A stretch of 64,000 nucleotides of DNA from Microbacterium invictum (GTDB lineage: Bacteria; Actinomycetota; Actinomycetes; Actinomycetales; Microbacteriaceae), in contig NZ_JACIFH010000001.1 of assembly GCF_014197265.1 (NCBI RefSeq), forward strand, positions 1,860,001-1,924,000. Direction: 5' to 3'. This document shows positions 27,023 through 37,409 of the stretch, piece by piece. The notes below the pieces were generated by a model. That model saw nothing but the letters and a program-made list of their open reading frames with translations, did not search any database and had not been told where the DNA came from. Numbering within the stretch: the first letter of the stretch is position 1; every line of letters begins with the position of its first letter. Made by a program: the position numbers and the translations under genes.

Positions 27023-27058
27023 ACGTGGGCCCCGGCACCGCAGTACCGGGGCCCACGT
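27023..27058 (-). terminator. Terminator of the HesB-like gene
   Basis: ACGTGGGCCCCGG / CCGGGGCCCACGT: perfect 13-bp stem with a 10-nt loop, eight bases beyond the stop at 27066. Confidence 0.7.
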
Positions 27059-27065
27059 CAGCGCA

Positions 27066-27350
27066 TCAGGGCTGCTGCAAGAGCGCGAAGCGCACCGCGC
27101 CCTCGGCGTCGGGGGCGGCGTCGAGCACCTTGTCGTCGAGGGCCACTGCGGCCGTCTCGTCGAGGAAGATGCGAGCGCCCGCCTCGGCGACGACCGTGTC
27201 GTCCTGCTGCGGCTCAGGCGTGACGCTGAGTGCGAATCCGTTCGCACCGGTGCCGTCCTCCGCAATCCGCACCCCGCCGGTGTCGGCGGCGTTCGCGTTG
27301 GCGACGATCGACTCGACGGCCGCGCGTGCTTCGGTGGTCATGGTGAGCAT
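27066..27350 (-). CDS. HesB/IscA-like small protein lacking cysteines
   Basis: 94 aa with an AAGGAG ribosome site five bases before the ATG. The layout (MLTMTTEARAAVESIV, GGVRIAEDGTG, DETAAVALDDKVLDA) follows the HesB/IscA fold, but none of the three cysteines that bind iron or a 2Fe-2S cluster is present; the whole protein has no cysteine. It is therefore a degenerate family member unlikely to act as a canonical A-type carrier. Monocistronic, with its own terminator. Confidence 0.75.
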   Translation of the reverse strand: MLTMTTEARAAVESIVANANAADTGGVRIAEDGTGANGFALSVTPEPQQDDTVVAEAGARIFLDETAAVALDDKVLDAAPDAEGAVRFALLQQP

Positions 27351-27761
27351 GGCTACTCCTTATGTCGTCGGGCGTTGGAGCAGGCCACGATTCCGAGAAT
27401 GCCGACGGACCTCAAGCTCTGACACGCCTACGGAGGCGACTCCCAGGATTTCGGGCCGGCCCGGGTCCCACGCAGATCCTCAAGTGCGCAGATTCGCGCC
27501 TTCTCCGCATCCAGACCCCGGATCGGGTGCGACCTTCGCGCGATTCTGCGCACTTGGTGACAAGTGGATGCCGCGGGGCGGCACTGCGCGGCGCGGGTGC
27601 ACTGCCGCGGCGCTGCGCGTGCGGCACGTCGCGAGGTGAAAGCAGGGCGGGGCGTGCGGTGCGTCGCGAGGTGAAAGCGGGGCGGCGCGTGCGGTACGTC
27701 GCGAGGTGAAAGCAGGGCGGCGCGTGCGGTACGCCGCGAGGTGAAAGCGGAGCCGCATGGG
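27351..27761. other. Gene-free stretch with palindrome and tandem repeats
   Basis: 411 bases without a credible gene. It contains palindromic repeat A copy 2 and the 35-bp tandem array, listed separately; long frames here read through repeats. Confidence 0.7.
27481..27556. repeat. Palindromic repeat family A, copy 2
   Basis: Arms 27481-27499 and 27538-27556 pair at 18 of 19 positions (CAAGTGCGCAGATTCGCGC with GCGCGATTCTGCGCACTTG). It is followed by GGTGACAAGTGGATGCCGCGGGGCG, a flank also found after copy 3. Confidence 0.85.
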
Positions 27762-27776
27762 TCACGCCGCGAGGTG
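27627..27776. repeat. 35-bp tandem repeat array, five starts
   Basis: Units beginning CGTCGCGAGGTGAAAGC start at 27627, 27662, 27697, 27732 and 27765. The last start lies inside the 3' end of the DUF559 gene (its Leu-His-Leu-Ala-Ala-stop codons), so the array looks like serial duplication of that gene end into its downstream region. Confidence 0.85.
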
Positions 27777-28631
27777 AAGCCCGGCGGCGACGGCGCGGCG
27801 GATGAGCGCCTCGGTCGTGAGCCAGTCGTGGACGATCTGCGCGTAGCTGAACCGCAGCACGGTGTAGCCGCGCAGCCGCAGCTCGGCGTCATGCGCGATG
27901 TCGCGCCCGCGCTGCGCGCTCGAGTTGTGGAACTCCCACCCGTCGATCTGAATGACCAGGCGGTCGCCGACGAGCAGGTCGACGAAGCGCCCCGCGATCT
28001 TCGCCTGCTGAAGCACACGCAGTCCCCAGCGGCGCAGCGGCTCGACCACGAGGACCTCCAGCCCGGAGTCCGACAGTCCCTGCACCGACTCGGCCAGATC
28101 CTTCGCCGCCCGCGAGGGCCACCGCACCCGCCGCAGCGACTCGAGAGTCAGCCTCTCCTTCTGCACGGCAGACTCCCACAGCACGAGCGCGGCGTCGCGC
28201 GGCTGACACAGCGCGATGTGCGCGAGCGCATCCTCGACCGTCCCCTCGAGGCTGCGGCCGGCGGGTGCCAGTGGCTTGGTCCAGTGGGTCACCCCCGACC
28301 AGTCGGCCCCGAGCCTGGGGGATCCGGAGCCGGGCACCAGGTGCAGATGGACTGCCATGCCTATGCCTTCCGGCATCCACCACCTCTTGCGACGTGCGAG
28401 CGTCGTACAGGTCACACGTCCACCCGCGCGTGCCGCGGCGGTGAGCTCAGCGGGCGCGTCGGACAGGTGCACCCAGGTGCGCCGGATCGTCGTTGCCCCG
28501 CCCTCACGCACGAACGTGCGCATGAGCTGCAGCCCGAATCCCGCCCCCAGGATGTCCTCACGGTGCGCGATGCCGTTGCGCTCGGTCAGCCAATTCTTCA
28601 GGTCCTCCGCGGACTTCTTCTGCGCTGCCAT
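27762..28631 (-). CDS. DUF559 domain protein (Vsr-like endonuclease fold)
   Basis: 289 aa. The ATG at 28631 (MAAQKKSAEDLKNW) has AGGA seven bases upstream; an earlier ATG at 28655 lacks one. The C-terminal ~100 residues carry the DUF559/PD-(D/E)xK pattern: GRFVDLLVGDRLVIQIDGWEFH, then RGRDIAHDAELRLRGYTVLRFSYAQIV. The N-terminal part (residues ~1-60) resembles the AbiEi-like winged helix that often precedes this domain in actinobacterial proteins. Function unknown; nuclease activity is a fold-based inference. Its 3' end is duplicated downstream as a tandem array. Confidence 0.8.
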   Translation of the reverse strand: MAAQKKSAEDLKNWLTERNGIAHREDILGAGFGLQLMRTFVREGGATTIRRTWVHLSDAPAELTAAARAGGRVTCTTLARRKRWWMPEGIGMAVHLHLVPGSGSPRLGADWSGVTHWTKPLAPAGRSLEGTVEDALAHIALCQPRDAALVLWESAVQKERLTLESLRRVRWPSRAAKDLAESVQGLSDSGLEVLVVEPLRRWGLRVLQQAKIAGRFVDLLVGDRLVIQIDGWEFHNSSAQRGRDIAHDAELRLRGYTVLRFSYAQIVHDWLTTEALIRRAVAAGLHLAA

Positions 28632-28754
28632 GCTGGCATCCTGCCCGCCGAACATCGCCCGGCGGCCGGCCGCCGTCAACCCGTGGATAACTCCACCCTG
28701 GGGAGGAAGCGATGAGTCTGGGCTTCCCACGCCCGAACCCCGGCAGCCGACTCG

Positions 28755-28831
28755 CAAGTGCGCAGAGTCGCGCCAACCTCGCACCCAAACCCCGGATCCG
28801 ATGCGAAGTTGGCGCGATTCTGCGCAGTTGG
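28755..28831. repeat. Palindromic repeat family A, copy 3
   Basis: CAAGTGCGCAGAGTCGCGCC pairs with GGCGCGATTCTGCGCAGTTG, extended inward by AACCTCGCA/TGCGAAGTT. It is followed by GTGACATGGATGCCGCGGGGCG, leading straight into the 32-bp array. Confidence 0.85.
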
Positions 28832-28836
28832 TGACA

Positions 28837-28996
28837 TGGATGCCGCGGGGCGCGCCCCAGCCCGCGCGTGGATGCCGCGGGGCGCGCCCCAGCCCGCGCG
28901 TGGATGCCGCGGGGCGCGCCCCAGCCCGCGCGTGGATGCCGCGGGCCGCGCCCCAGCCCGCGCGTGGATGCCGCGGGGCGCGCCCCAGCCCGCGCG
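28837..28996. repeat. 32-bp tandem repeat array, five copies
   Basis: TGGATGCCGCGGGGCGCGCC starts at 28837, 28869, 28901, 28933 and 28965, spaced exactly 32 bases, nearly identical (one G to C change in copy 4). It lies 26 bases beyond the guaB stop and contains a GGGGCGCGCCCC palindrome per unit. Confidence 0.9.
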
Positions 28997-29022
28997 CGCC
29001 AGCCGCGCGCCGAACCGACCGC

Positions 29023-30787
<1,765 letters not shown>

Positions 30788-32167
30788 GTGAGTCCCACGA
30801 CCCTGACCGCACGGCGCCTGTTGAGGTGGCCTGTCCTGCTGGTGGGAGTTCTGCTGGCAGGTGCCATGCTGCTGCTCAGCAGCCCGGGCGCCGCCCATGC
30901 CGATACGGCCGGCAGCGCTACCGCGCCCGACACCCCGGGCGGAGACCAGGAACAGACCGATTTCTACTTCGGCGGGGTCATCCGGTTCGATGACGAGCCG
31001 GTCGCCGGCGTCACGATGTCGATCGAAGGCGGCGGCTTCGAGGCCGCGACGGTGACCGACGCCGAAGGCAAGTGGCGCCTGTACGTGCCCGAGAAGGACG
31101 TCTACGTCCTCACCGTCGACGAGGACACCCTGCCGGACGGCATCATCGTCGACGCGGCCCAGCTGCCTGAGGGCACGCAGCCGCAGGAGGGCACGACCGC
31201 CTCATTCGAGGTCGAGTTCGGCCAGACCGGGTCGAAGGTGCTCAACCTGTTCCTCGGCGCGGGCGAGCGCATCACCACCTCGTGGATCGACCAGCTCGTC
31301 GAGCGCATCATCAACGGTCTCAACTTCGGCCTGCTGCTGGCTCTGGCCGCTGTCGGCGTCTCGCTGATCTTCGGCACCACGGGGCTGACCAACTTCGCGC
31401 ACGCCGAGATGGTGACCTTCGGCGCCATGATGGCTGTGGTCTTCGGCGTGACGATGGCGATCCCGATGTGGCTGACGATCCCGCTGGTCATCCTCGTGGG
31501 CGGGTTGTTCGGGTATGCGCTGGATGCCGCACTCTGGCATCCACTGCGCCGAAGAGGCCTCGGGATCGTGCAGGTGATGATCGTCAGCATCGGTCTCTCG
31601 CTCGCGATCCGCTACATCTTCCTGTTCATCTGGGGCGGCTCGACGATGCAGCTGCCCGGCGCCGGTGCGCCGAAGATCCAGATCTGGGGGCCGATCCGGC
31701 TCTCGGTGGTCGACATGATGTCGATGGGCATCAGCATCGTGGTCCTGATCGCGGTCGCGTTCTGGCTGCTGAAGACACGCATCGGCAAGGCGACCCGGGC
31801 CATCTCGGACAACCCGGGCCTGGCCGCGGCATCCGGAATCAACGTCGACCGGGTCATTCGGATCGTCTGGATCCTGTCGACGGCGCTGGCGGCCCTCGGC
31901 GGCATCCTGTGGGGCTACTTCCGCCCCGGCGTGCGATGGGACATGGGCGTGCACATCCTGCTGCTCATCTTCGCCGCGGTGATCCTGGGCGGACTCGGCA
32001 CCGCGTTCGGTGCACTGATCGGCGCGATCATCGTCGGTCTACTGGTCGAGGTCTCCACGCTGTGGATGCCCTCGGACCTCAAGTATGTGGGCGCGCTGGC
32101 CGTGCTCATCATCATTCTGCTGGTGAAGCCACAGGGCATCCTGGGGCGCAAAGAGAGACTCGGATAG
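30788..32167 (+). CDS. livH: Branched-chain amino-acid ABC permease LivH with secreted N-terminal domain
   Basis: 459 aa, GTG start with GGAGGATCT upstream. Residues 1-38 form a signal-like segment ending SSPGAAHA. Residues ~58-145 form a carboxypeptidase-regulatory-like beta domain (GGVIRFDDEPVAGVTMSIEGGG, VTDAEGKWRLYVP). The LivH permease follows from ~165 with about eight helices (NGLNFGLLLALAAVGVSLIFGTTGLTNFAHAEM, GLAAASGINVDR). Ordinary LivH proteins are about 290-310 aa and lack the first part. It leads livH-livM-livG-livF. Confidence 0.92.
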   Translation: MSPTTLTARRLLRWPVLLVGVLLAGAMLLLSSPGAAHADTAGSATAPDTPGGDQEQTDFYFGGVIRFDDEPVAGVTMSIEGGGFEAATVTDAEGKWRLYVPEKDVYVLTVDEDTLPDGIIVDAAQLPEGTQPQEGTTASFEVEFGQTGSKVLNLFLGAGERITTSWIDQLVERIINGLNFGLLLALAAVGVSLIFGTTGLTNFAHAEMVTFGAMMAVVFGVTMAIPMWLTIPLVILVGGLFGYALDAALWHPLRRRGLGIVQVMIVSIGLSLAIRYIFLFIWGGSTMQLPGAGAPKIQIWGPIRLSVVDMMSMGISIVVLIAVAFWLLKTRIGKATRAISDNPGLAAASGINVDRVIRIVWILSTALAALGGILWGYFRPGVRWDMGVHILLLIFAAVILGGLGTAFGALIGAIIVGLLVEVSTLWMPSDLKYVGALAVLIIILLVKPQGILGRKERLG

Positions 32168-32176
32168 GAGGCGACC

Positions 32177-33154
32177 ATGGATTGGGGAGGAATTCTCAAC
32201 AACACCGCGGGTTGGCTGCTCAGCCCGACCACGATCGCCTACGCCCTGGCGGCGACCGGTCTGGCCGTGCACTTCGGCTACGCCGGCCTGCTGAACTTCG
32301 GTATGGCCGGGTTCATGGCGATCGGCGCGTACGGTTACGCGATCTCGATCCTGTCGTTCGGTCTCCCGTGGTGGGTCGGCATCCTCGTCGGAATGGTGGG
32401 GGCGACGATATTCGCGTTCATCCTGGGTATACCGACGCTGCGACTGCGCGCCGACTATCTCGCCATCGTGACGATCGCGGCCGCCGAGATCGTGCGCCTG
32501 CTGTTCACGACCACGGTGTTCGACCGATGGACGAACTCGGCCGACGGACTGGCCGGCTATCACGCCGGGTTCCGCGCGGCCAACCCGTTCCCGCCGGGCT
32601 CCTACGGGTTCGGGCCGTGGGTGTTCACCGCCGACCAGCTGTGGACCCGGGTGTTCGGACTGTTCCTGCTGGCGATCGCGGTCCTGATCGTCTGGCTCGT
32701 GATGCGCAGCCCGTGGGGACGCGTCCTCAAGGGCATCCGCGAGGACGAGGACGCGGTACGGTCGCTGGGCAAGAACGTGTTCGGCTACAAGATGCAGGCG
32801 CTCGTTCTCGGCGGCATCTTCGGTGCACTGGGCGGCGTTGTGATCTCGCTCCCCTCGGCGGTCATCCCCGGGACGTACGTGACCAGCCTCACGTTCTTCC
32901 TGTGGACGATCCTGCTGCTGGGCGGCGCGGCCACGGTGTTCGGACCGGCGCTGGGCGCGGTGATCTTCTGGGTCATCATGTCCTTCCTGGACGGCGTGCT
33001 GCCTGCACTGGCGTCCGCCGGCATCCTGCCCATCTCTGGAACCCAGGCTGGAACCCTGCGTTACGTGCTGGTGGGCATCGCGCTGATGCTGCTGGTCATA
33101 TTCCGGCCGCAGGGAATCCTCGGAAACAAGAGGGAGCTGACCTTTGTCAAGTAA
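32177..33154 (+). CDS. livM: Branched-chain amino-acid ABC permease LivM
   Basis: 325 aa polytopic membrane protein, ATG nine bases after livH. About eight to ten helices; the family motifs GLLNFGMAGFMAIGAYGYA (residues ~36-54), RADYLAIVTIAAAEIVRL and the cytoplasmic GRVLKGIREDEDAVRSLGKN loop are present. Forms the membrane heterodimer with LivH for high-affinity amino-acid (or amide/urea-type) uptake. Its end overlaps the livG start by 11 bases. Confidence 0.95.
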   Translation: MDWGGILNNTAGWLLSPTTIAYALAATGLAVHFGYAGLLNFGMAGFMAIGAYGYAISILSFGLPWWVGILVGMVGATIFAFILGIPTLRLRADYLAIVTIAAAEIVRLLFTTTVFDRWTNSADGLAGYHAGFRAANPFPPGSYGFGPWVFTADQLWTRVFGLFLLAIAVLIVWLVMRSPWGRVLKGIREDEDAVRSLGKNVFGYKMQALVLGGIFGALGGVVISLPSAVIPGTYVTSLTFFLWTILLLGGAATVFGPALGAVIFWVIMSFLDGVLPALASAGILPISGTQAGTLRYVLVGIALMLLVIFRPQGILGNKRELTFVK

Positions 33155-34154
33155 CCCGCCGTCACATGACGCACCCGATGCGCCGGTCCCGCCGGTGACC
33201 GGCAGCATCCCTCGCCCCAAGACGGGCGGGCTGGCCAAGGGCGACCCGGTCCCCGGTGTCGCCAAGACCGACCCGATCGTCGTGATCGACAACGTGTCAC
33301 GACGCTTCGGCGGCCTCACCGCCGTCGACGTCGAGCACCTCGAGATCCCGCGCAACGCCATCACGGCGCTGATCGGCCCGAACGGTGCCGGCAAGACGAC
33401 ACTGTTCAACCTGCTGTGCGGATTCGACAAGCCCAACAGCGGCACGTGGGAGTTCAACGGCAAGTCGCTCTCCGGCATCCCTTCCTTCAAAGTGGCCCGG
33501 ATGGGTCAGGTCCGCACCTTCCAGCTGACCAAGGCACTGTCGCTGCTCACGGTGATCGAGAACATGAAGCTCGGGGCGCCCGACCAGGTGGGCGAGTCGT
33601 TCTGGGCCAGCCTGCTGCCGTTCCTGTGGCGCAAGCAGGAGACGGGTATCGAGGAGAAGGCGCGCGGTCTGCTCGAGCGCTTCAAGCTCGACGCCAAGGC
33701 CGACGACTATGCAGCGTCTCTTTCGGGCGGCCAACGGAAGTTGCTCGAGATGGCGCGGGCACTCATGAGTGATCCGACGCTGGTCATGCTCGACGAGCCG
33801 ATGGCCGGCGTGAACCCTGCGCTGACCGAGTCGCTGCTGGATCACATTCTGGATCTCAAGGAGCTGGGAATGACGGTGCTGTTCGTCGAGCACGACATGC
33901 ACATGGTTCGCCACATCGCCGACTGGGTCGTCGTGATGGCCGAGGGCCGTGTCGTGGCCGAGGGGCCGCCGGACGTCGTCATGCAGGACCATGCGGTCAT
34001 CGACGCGTATCTCGGCTCGCATCAGGATGTCGACCTCGGCGTGGTCACCGGGCGTATCGCCGGCGAACTGGACGAATCGGCGCAGGAACTGCTCGAGGAG
34101 ATCAACGCCGAAGAGGCGCAGTCGATCGCCGAGGCCGAGGAGGAGAACAAGTGA
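33144..34154 (+). CDS. livG: Branched-chain amino-acid ABC transporter ATPase LivG
   Basis: 336 aa, TTG start behind GGGAG. A Pro-rich N-terminal extension (~45 residues) precedes the ATPase: Walker A GPNGAGKTT, signature LSGGQRKLLEMARAL, Walker B LVMLDEPMAGVNP, H-loop FVEHDMHMVRHIAD. An acidic C-terminal tail (DESAQELLEEINAEEAQSI) follows. Both extensions make it longer than the usual ~255 aa. Overlaps livF as GTGA. Confidence 0.94.
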   Translation: MSSNPPSHDAPDAPVPPVTGSIPRPKTGGLAKGDPVPGVAKTDPIVVIDNVSRRFGGLTAVDVEHLEIPRNAITALIGPNGAGKTTLFNLLCGFDKPNSGTWEFNGKSLSGIPSFKVARMGQVRTFQLTKALSLLTVIENMKLGAPDQVGESFWASLLPFLWRKQETGIEEKARGLLERFKLDAKADDYAASLSGGQRKLLEMARALMSDPTLVMLDEPMAGVNPALTESLLDHILDLKELGMTVLFVEHDMHMVRHIADWVVVMAEGRVVAEGPPDVVMQDHAVIDAYLGSHQDVDLGVVTGRIAGELDESAQELLEEINAEEAQSIAEAEEENK

Positions 34155-34924
34155 CCGACCTCACCACGGGCGCGGCTGTCGCCGAGGAAGATGCCAAGAC
34201 GGACCGTGTCGTCGTCAACGTGCAGGATCTCGTCGCGGGGTACCTGCCGGGCATCGACATCATCAACCACGCGAACCTGGTCGCCCGCAAGGGCGAGCTG
34301 ATCGGCATCATCGGGCCGAATGGCGCGGGCAAGTCGACGCTGCTGAAGGCGATCTTCGGAATGGTCAAGGTGCGCAGCGGTGAGATCACCGTGAACGGTG
34401 AGTCGATCGTCGGGCTGAAGTCGGACAAGCTCGTCGCGCGTGGGGTCGGGTTCGTGCCGCAGACCAACAACGTGTTCCCCTCACTGTCGATCGAGGAGAA
34501 CCTGCAGATGGGGCTCTACCAGAATCCGAAGGCGTACGCCGAACGGCTCGAGTTCGTGACGGGCATCTTCGCCGAACTCGGAAAGCGACTCAAGCAGCGC
34601 GCCGGTTCGCTCTCGGGTGGAGAGCGCCAGATGGTGGCGATGAGCCGTGCCCTCATGATGGACCCCGCCGTGCTGCTGCTCGACGAGCCCAGCGCCGGCC
34701 TGTCGCCGGTGCGACAGGACGATGCCTTCATCCGGGTATCAGACATCAACAAGGCCGGAGTGACGACCATCATGGTCGAGCAGAACGCGCGACGGTGCCT
34801 GCAGATCTGCGACCGCGGTTACGTTCTCGACCAGGGCCGAGATGCCTACGAGGGCACCGGCCGTCAGCTGTTGAACGATCCCAAGGTGATCGGCCTGTAC
34901 CTCGGCAGCCTCGGCGCCGACTGA
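34151..34924 (+). CDS. livF: Branched-chain amino-acid ABC transporter ATPase LivF
   Basis: 257 aa, GTG start with AGGAGA upstream. Walker A GPNGAGKST, the LivF-type RGVGFVPQTNNVFPSLSIEENL, signature LSGGERQMVAMSRAL, Walker B LLLDEPSAGLSP and MVEQNARRCLQI are visible. Second motor subunit of the importer; last gene before a strong bidirectional hairpin. Confidence 0.95.
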   Translation: MTDLTTGAAVAEEDAKTDRVVVNVQDLVAGYLPGIDIINHANLVARKGELIGIIGPNGAGKSTLLKAIFGMVKVRSGEITVNGESIVGLKSDKLVARGVGFVPQTNNVFPSLSIEENLQMGLYQNPKAYAERLEFVTGIFAELGKRLKQRAGSLSGGERQMVAMSRALMMDPAVLLLDEPSAGLSPVRQDDAFIRVSDINKAGVTTIMVEQNARRCLQICDRGYVLDQGRDAYEGTGRQLLNDPKVIGLYLGSLGAD

Positions 34925-34942
34925 TCCGCAGCAGGCAACGGA

Positions 34943-34973
34943 AACGGCCCCGGGGTTGAACCCCGGGGCCGTT
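34943..34973. terminator. Bidirectional terminator between livF and livJ
   Basis: AACGGCCCCGGGG-TTGAA-CCCCGGGGCCGTT: perfect 13-bp stem, 5-nt loop, between the convergent livF (+) and livJ (-) genes. Confidence 0.85.
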
Positions 34974-34985
34974 CTCGTCGCTGCG

Positions 34986-36254
34986 TCAGTTGATGCGCGT
35001 GTGCGTGTTGTCGGCGCCGTACTGGAAGATGCCGATCGTGGCCTCGGTCGGGTCACCGGCGTCGTCGAACTTCACGCCACCGGAGTAGCCGTCGTAGTCG
35101 GCCACGCCGCCGTCGAGGATGATGTCGGCGCAGTCGGCGAACGACAAGCACTTCTCACCCTCGCCCGAGCCGCCGGACACTTCCTGCAGCTTGCCGGCGA
35201 TGTCGGCCGCGTCGCTGGAGTTGGCCGCGAGTGCTGCCAGCGCCATCAGCACGACGGCGTCGTAGGACTCCGCCGCGTAGTTGAAGTCGACGAGCTCCTT
35301 GCCACCGCTCTGCTCGGCCCACTGCGCGGTCAGACGCTCCTGGAAGTCGTCCGCGAGCACAGGTCCGGGCTGCGTGCCCTTCGAGCCCTCGATGGAGACC
35401 GGCATGTCGGCGCCCCACTGCGAGATGTTGCCATCCACGAAGTAGAAGTTGCCGCCGGGGAAGCCGTCGTTGACGAACGTCGGGACGATCGTCGAGGTCT
35501 CCTCGAAGCCGATGACCGCGATGGCGTCGGGGTTCTGCGCCGAGATCGACGAGACCTGGGCGCTGAAGTTCGTGTCACCGACGTTGTACGACTCGCTGGC
35601 GACGACCTCGCCGCCGGTGCCCTCGAACGTCTCGGTCAGCGCGGCCTCGAGGCCGGTGCCGTAGGCGTCGTTGAGGTAGATGATGCCGAGCGTGGCGTGC
35701 CCGTCCTCAGCGATCAGGTTGCCGAGGACCTCGCCCTGGAGCAGGTCGCTCGGTGCGGTGCGCCAGTAGAGGTTGTCGTCGTCCCAGGCGGTGAAGTCAG
35801 GCGACGTGTTGGCCGGGGAGAAGGTGATGACACCGGCCGAGACCGCCTGGTCGAGGAACAGCTTCGTCACACCCGAAGAGGCAGCACCCACGAGAGCCTG
35901 CACGTCCATGCCCAGCAGGCGCGGCACGGTGGTCTCGTAGGCCTTGTTGTCGGGGTCACCCGAGTCGCCGTATTCGACCTCGACGGTGATGCCCTTGGCT
36001 GCCTCGTTGACCTCGGCTGCGGCCAGGCCGACGCCGGCCTCCTCGGGCGGGCCGAGGTAGGCGAGTGAACCGGTCTGCGGGAGGACGGTGCCGATGCTGA
36101 GCGTCAGCTCAGCACGGTCAACCGGGTCCGGCGCGTCGTCCGTCGGCGCGGGGGTACCCCCGCCGCTGCAGCCGGCCAGAATGACAGCGCTGGCACTCGC
36201 GACAGCGATGGCGCCGAGGACCTTTCCAGCGCGAGAACGTGTGAAGACGCTCAT
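34986..36254 (-). CDS. livJ: Branched-chain amino-acid ABC transporter substrate-binding lipoprotein
   Basis: 422 aa type I periplasmic-binding fold. A lipoprotein signal peptide ends in the lipobox LAGC (Cys29), followed by a Gly/Pro/Asp linker. Typical segments are seen: IGTVLPQTGSLAYLGPPEEAGVGLAAAEVN, VGAASSGVTKLF, AESYDAVVLMALAA. It has an AAGGAG ribosome site. Transcribed on its own strand, convergent with livHMGF rather than within that operon. A C-terminal CLSFADCADI pair of cysteines probably forms a disulphide, as in related proteins. Confidence 0.93.
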   Translation of the reverse strand: MSVFTRSRAGKVLGAIAVASASAVILAGCSGGGTPAPTDDAPDPVDRAELTLSIGTVLPQTGSLAYLGPPEEAGVGLAAAEVNEAAKGITVEVEYGDSGDPDNKAYETTVPRLLGMDVQALVGAASSGVTKLFLDQAVSAGVITFSPANTSPDFTAWDDDNLYWRTAPSDLLQGEVLGNLIAEDGHATLGIIYLNDAYGTGLEAALTETFEGTGGEVVASESYNVGDTNFSAQVSSISAQNPDAIAVIGFEETSTIVPTFVNDGFPGGNFYFVDGNISQWGADMPVSIEGSKGTQPGPVLADDFQERLTAQWAEQSGGKELVDFNYAAESYDAVVLMALAALAANSSDAADIAGKLQEVSGGSGEGEKCLSFADCADIILDGGVADYDGYSGGVKFDDAGDPTEATIGIFQYGADNTHTRIN

Positions 36255-36380
36255 GTTGCTCCTTGCAATAGGTGTACATCGGGGTCGACTCGGGCGCCTT
36301 CCCCAGTGCGATAAACCTAACCGGCAACCTGTCTCGTGAGTGTTGCCGTTCGTTAACGATCTGTAACGCAGTCCGAATCG

Positions 36381-37301
36381 TTATGTTGTCGGGGCGATCA
36401 CGGGGCGACGGGCATGCCGGATCGAGTCCGCCATCAGGATCACGAGGGCCACCCAGACCAGTCCGAAGCCGATCCAGCGCTCGAGCGGCATGGGCTCATG
36501 CATGATCCACACCCCGGTGATGAACTGCATGACGGGCGCGACGAACTGCAGCAGGCCGATGACGACGAGAGGCGCGCGGCGGGCTCCGGCGGCGAAGAAC
36601 AGCAACGGGATCGCGGTGACTGCTCCGGCTGCCAGCAGCAGCCAGGTGTGTGCCGCGCCGGACTGCCCCATGGTGATGCCGGTCGTGGCCGCGACCACGA
36701 TCAGCTGGCCGACCGCGATCGGCACCAGCCACAGCGACTCCAGGGTCAGTCCACTGATCGCGTCGACGCTCGGCCCGATCTGCTTCTTCACGAGCCCGTA
36801 GGTGCCGAAGCTGGCTGCGAGGGTGAGCGCGACCCAGGGGAACGTTCCGTAGCCGACGATGATGACGATGACGGCGAGCGCCGCGAAGCCGATCGCGAAC
36901 CATTGCGCGCGGCGCACCTCCTCCTTGAGGACGAGCACCCCCAGCAGCACGGTCACGATCGGGTTGATGAAGTAGCCGAGGCTGCCCTCGACGACACGGC
37001 CCGTGAGGATGCCGATGAGGAAGACCTGCCAGTTCACGTAGATCAGCAGGCCGGCGATGATCGTCCAGAACACGAGCCGCTTGTTGCGCAGGATCGCGAT
37101 CAGCTTCGGCCAGGTGCGGGTCACCGTGAGCAGCAGCGCGCAGAACACGAGCGACAGGAGGACCCGCCAGGCCACGACCTCCCAGGGGCCGGTAGGCGCG
37201 AGCTGCAGGAAGTAGAGGGGCATGAACCCCCACAGGAAGTAGGCGACGAACGCATACACGCCGCCGAGGGTCTGCTCCTTGGCATGCTCTTCCGGCGTCA
37301 T
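36381..37301 (-). CDS. rarD: RarD/EamA family transporter
   Basis: 306 aa membrane protein with about ten helices and two EamA halves. It matches RarD by YAFVAYFLWGFMPLYF near the start, WRVLLSLVFC, NWQVFLIGI and the SLGYFINPIVTVLLGV motif. RarD proteins are drug/metabolite superfamily permeases (chloramphenicol sensitivity in the original description); the substrate is unknown. Start ATG 37301 lacks a clear ribosome site. Separated from groES by a terminator and an inverted repeat. Confidence 0.9.
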   Translation of the reverse strand: MTPEEHAKEQTLGGVYAFVAYFLWGFMPLYFLQLAPTGPWEVVAWRVLLSLVFCALLLTVTRTWPKLIAILRNKRLVFWTIIAGLLIYVNWQVFLIGILTGRVVEGSLGYFINPIVTVLLGVLVLKEEVRRAQWFAIGFAALAVIVIIVGYGTFPWVALTLAASFGTYGLVKKQIGPSVDAISGLTLESLWLVPIAVGQLIVVAATTGITMGQSGAAHTWLLLAAGAVTAIPLLFFAAGARRAPLVVIGLLQFVAPVMQFITGVWIMHEPMPLERWIGFGLVWVALVILMADSIRHARRPVIAPTT

Positions 37302-37409
37302 GAGTGCAAGCCTAGAACGGTCATGACGGATGCCGGTGCGCTCCGCCCGCGGCATCCTGCCGACCTGCGTTCATCACCTGCCACCCCGCGGTCGGAAAGT
37401 GACGTGCGG

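Larger units (their letters stand above)
28632..29022. other. Gene-free stretch between DUF559 gene and guaB
   Basis: 391 bases holding palindromic repeat A copy 3 and the 32-bp array; no gene of its own. Confidence 0.7.

Noticed and set aside
26888..28996. CRISPR-like regularly spaced repeats
   Set aside because: The units are contiguous without unique spacers, and no cas genes are present; these are simple tandem repeats.
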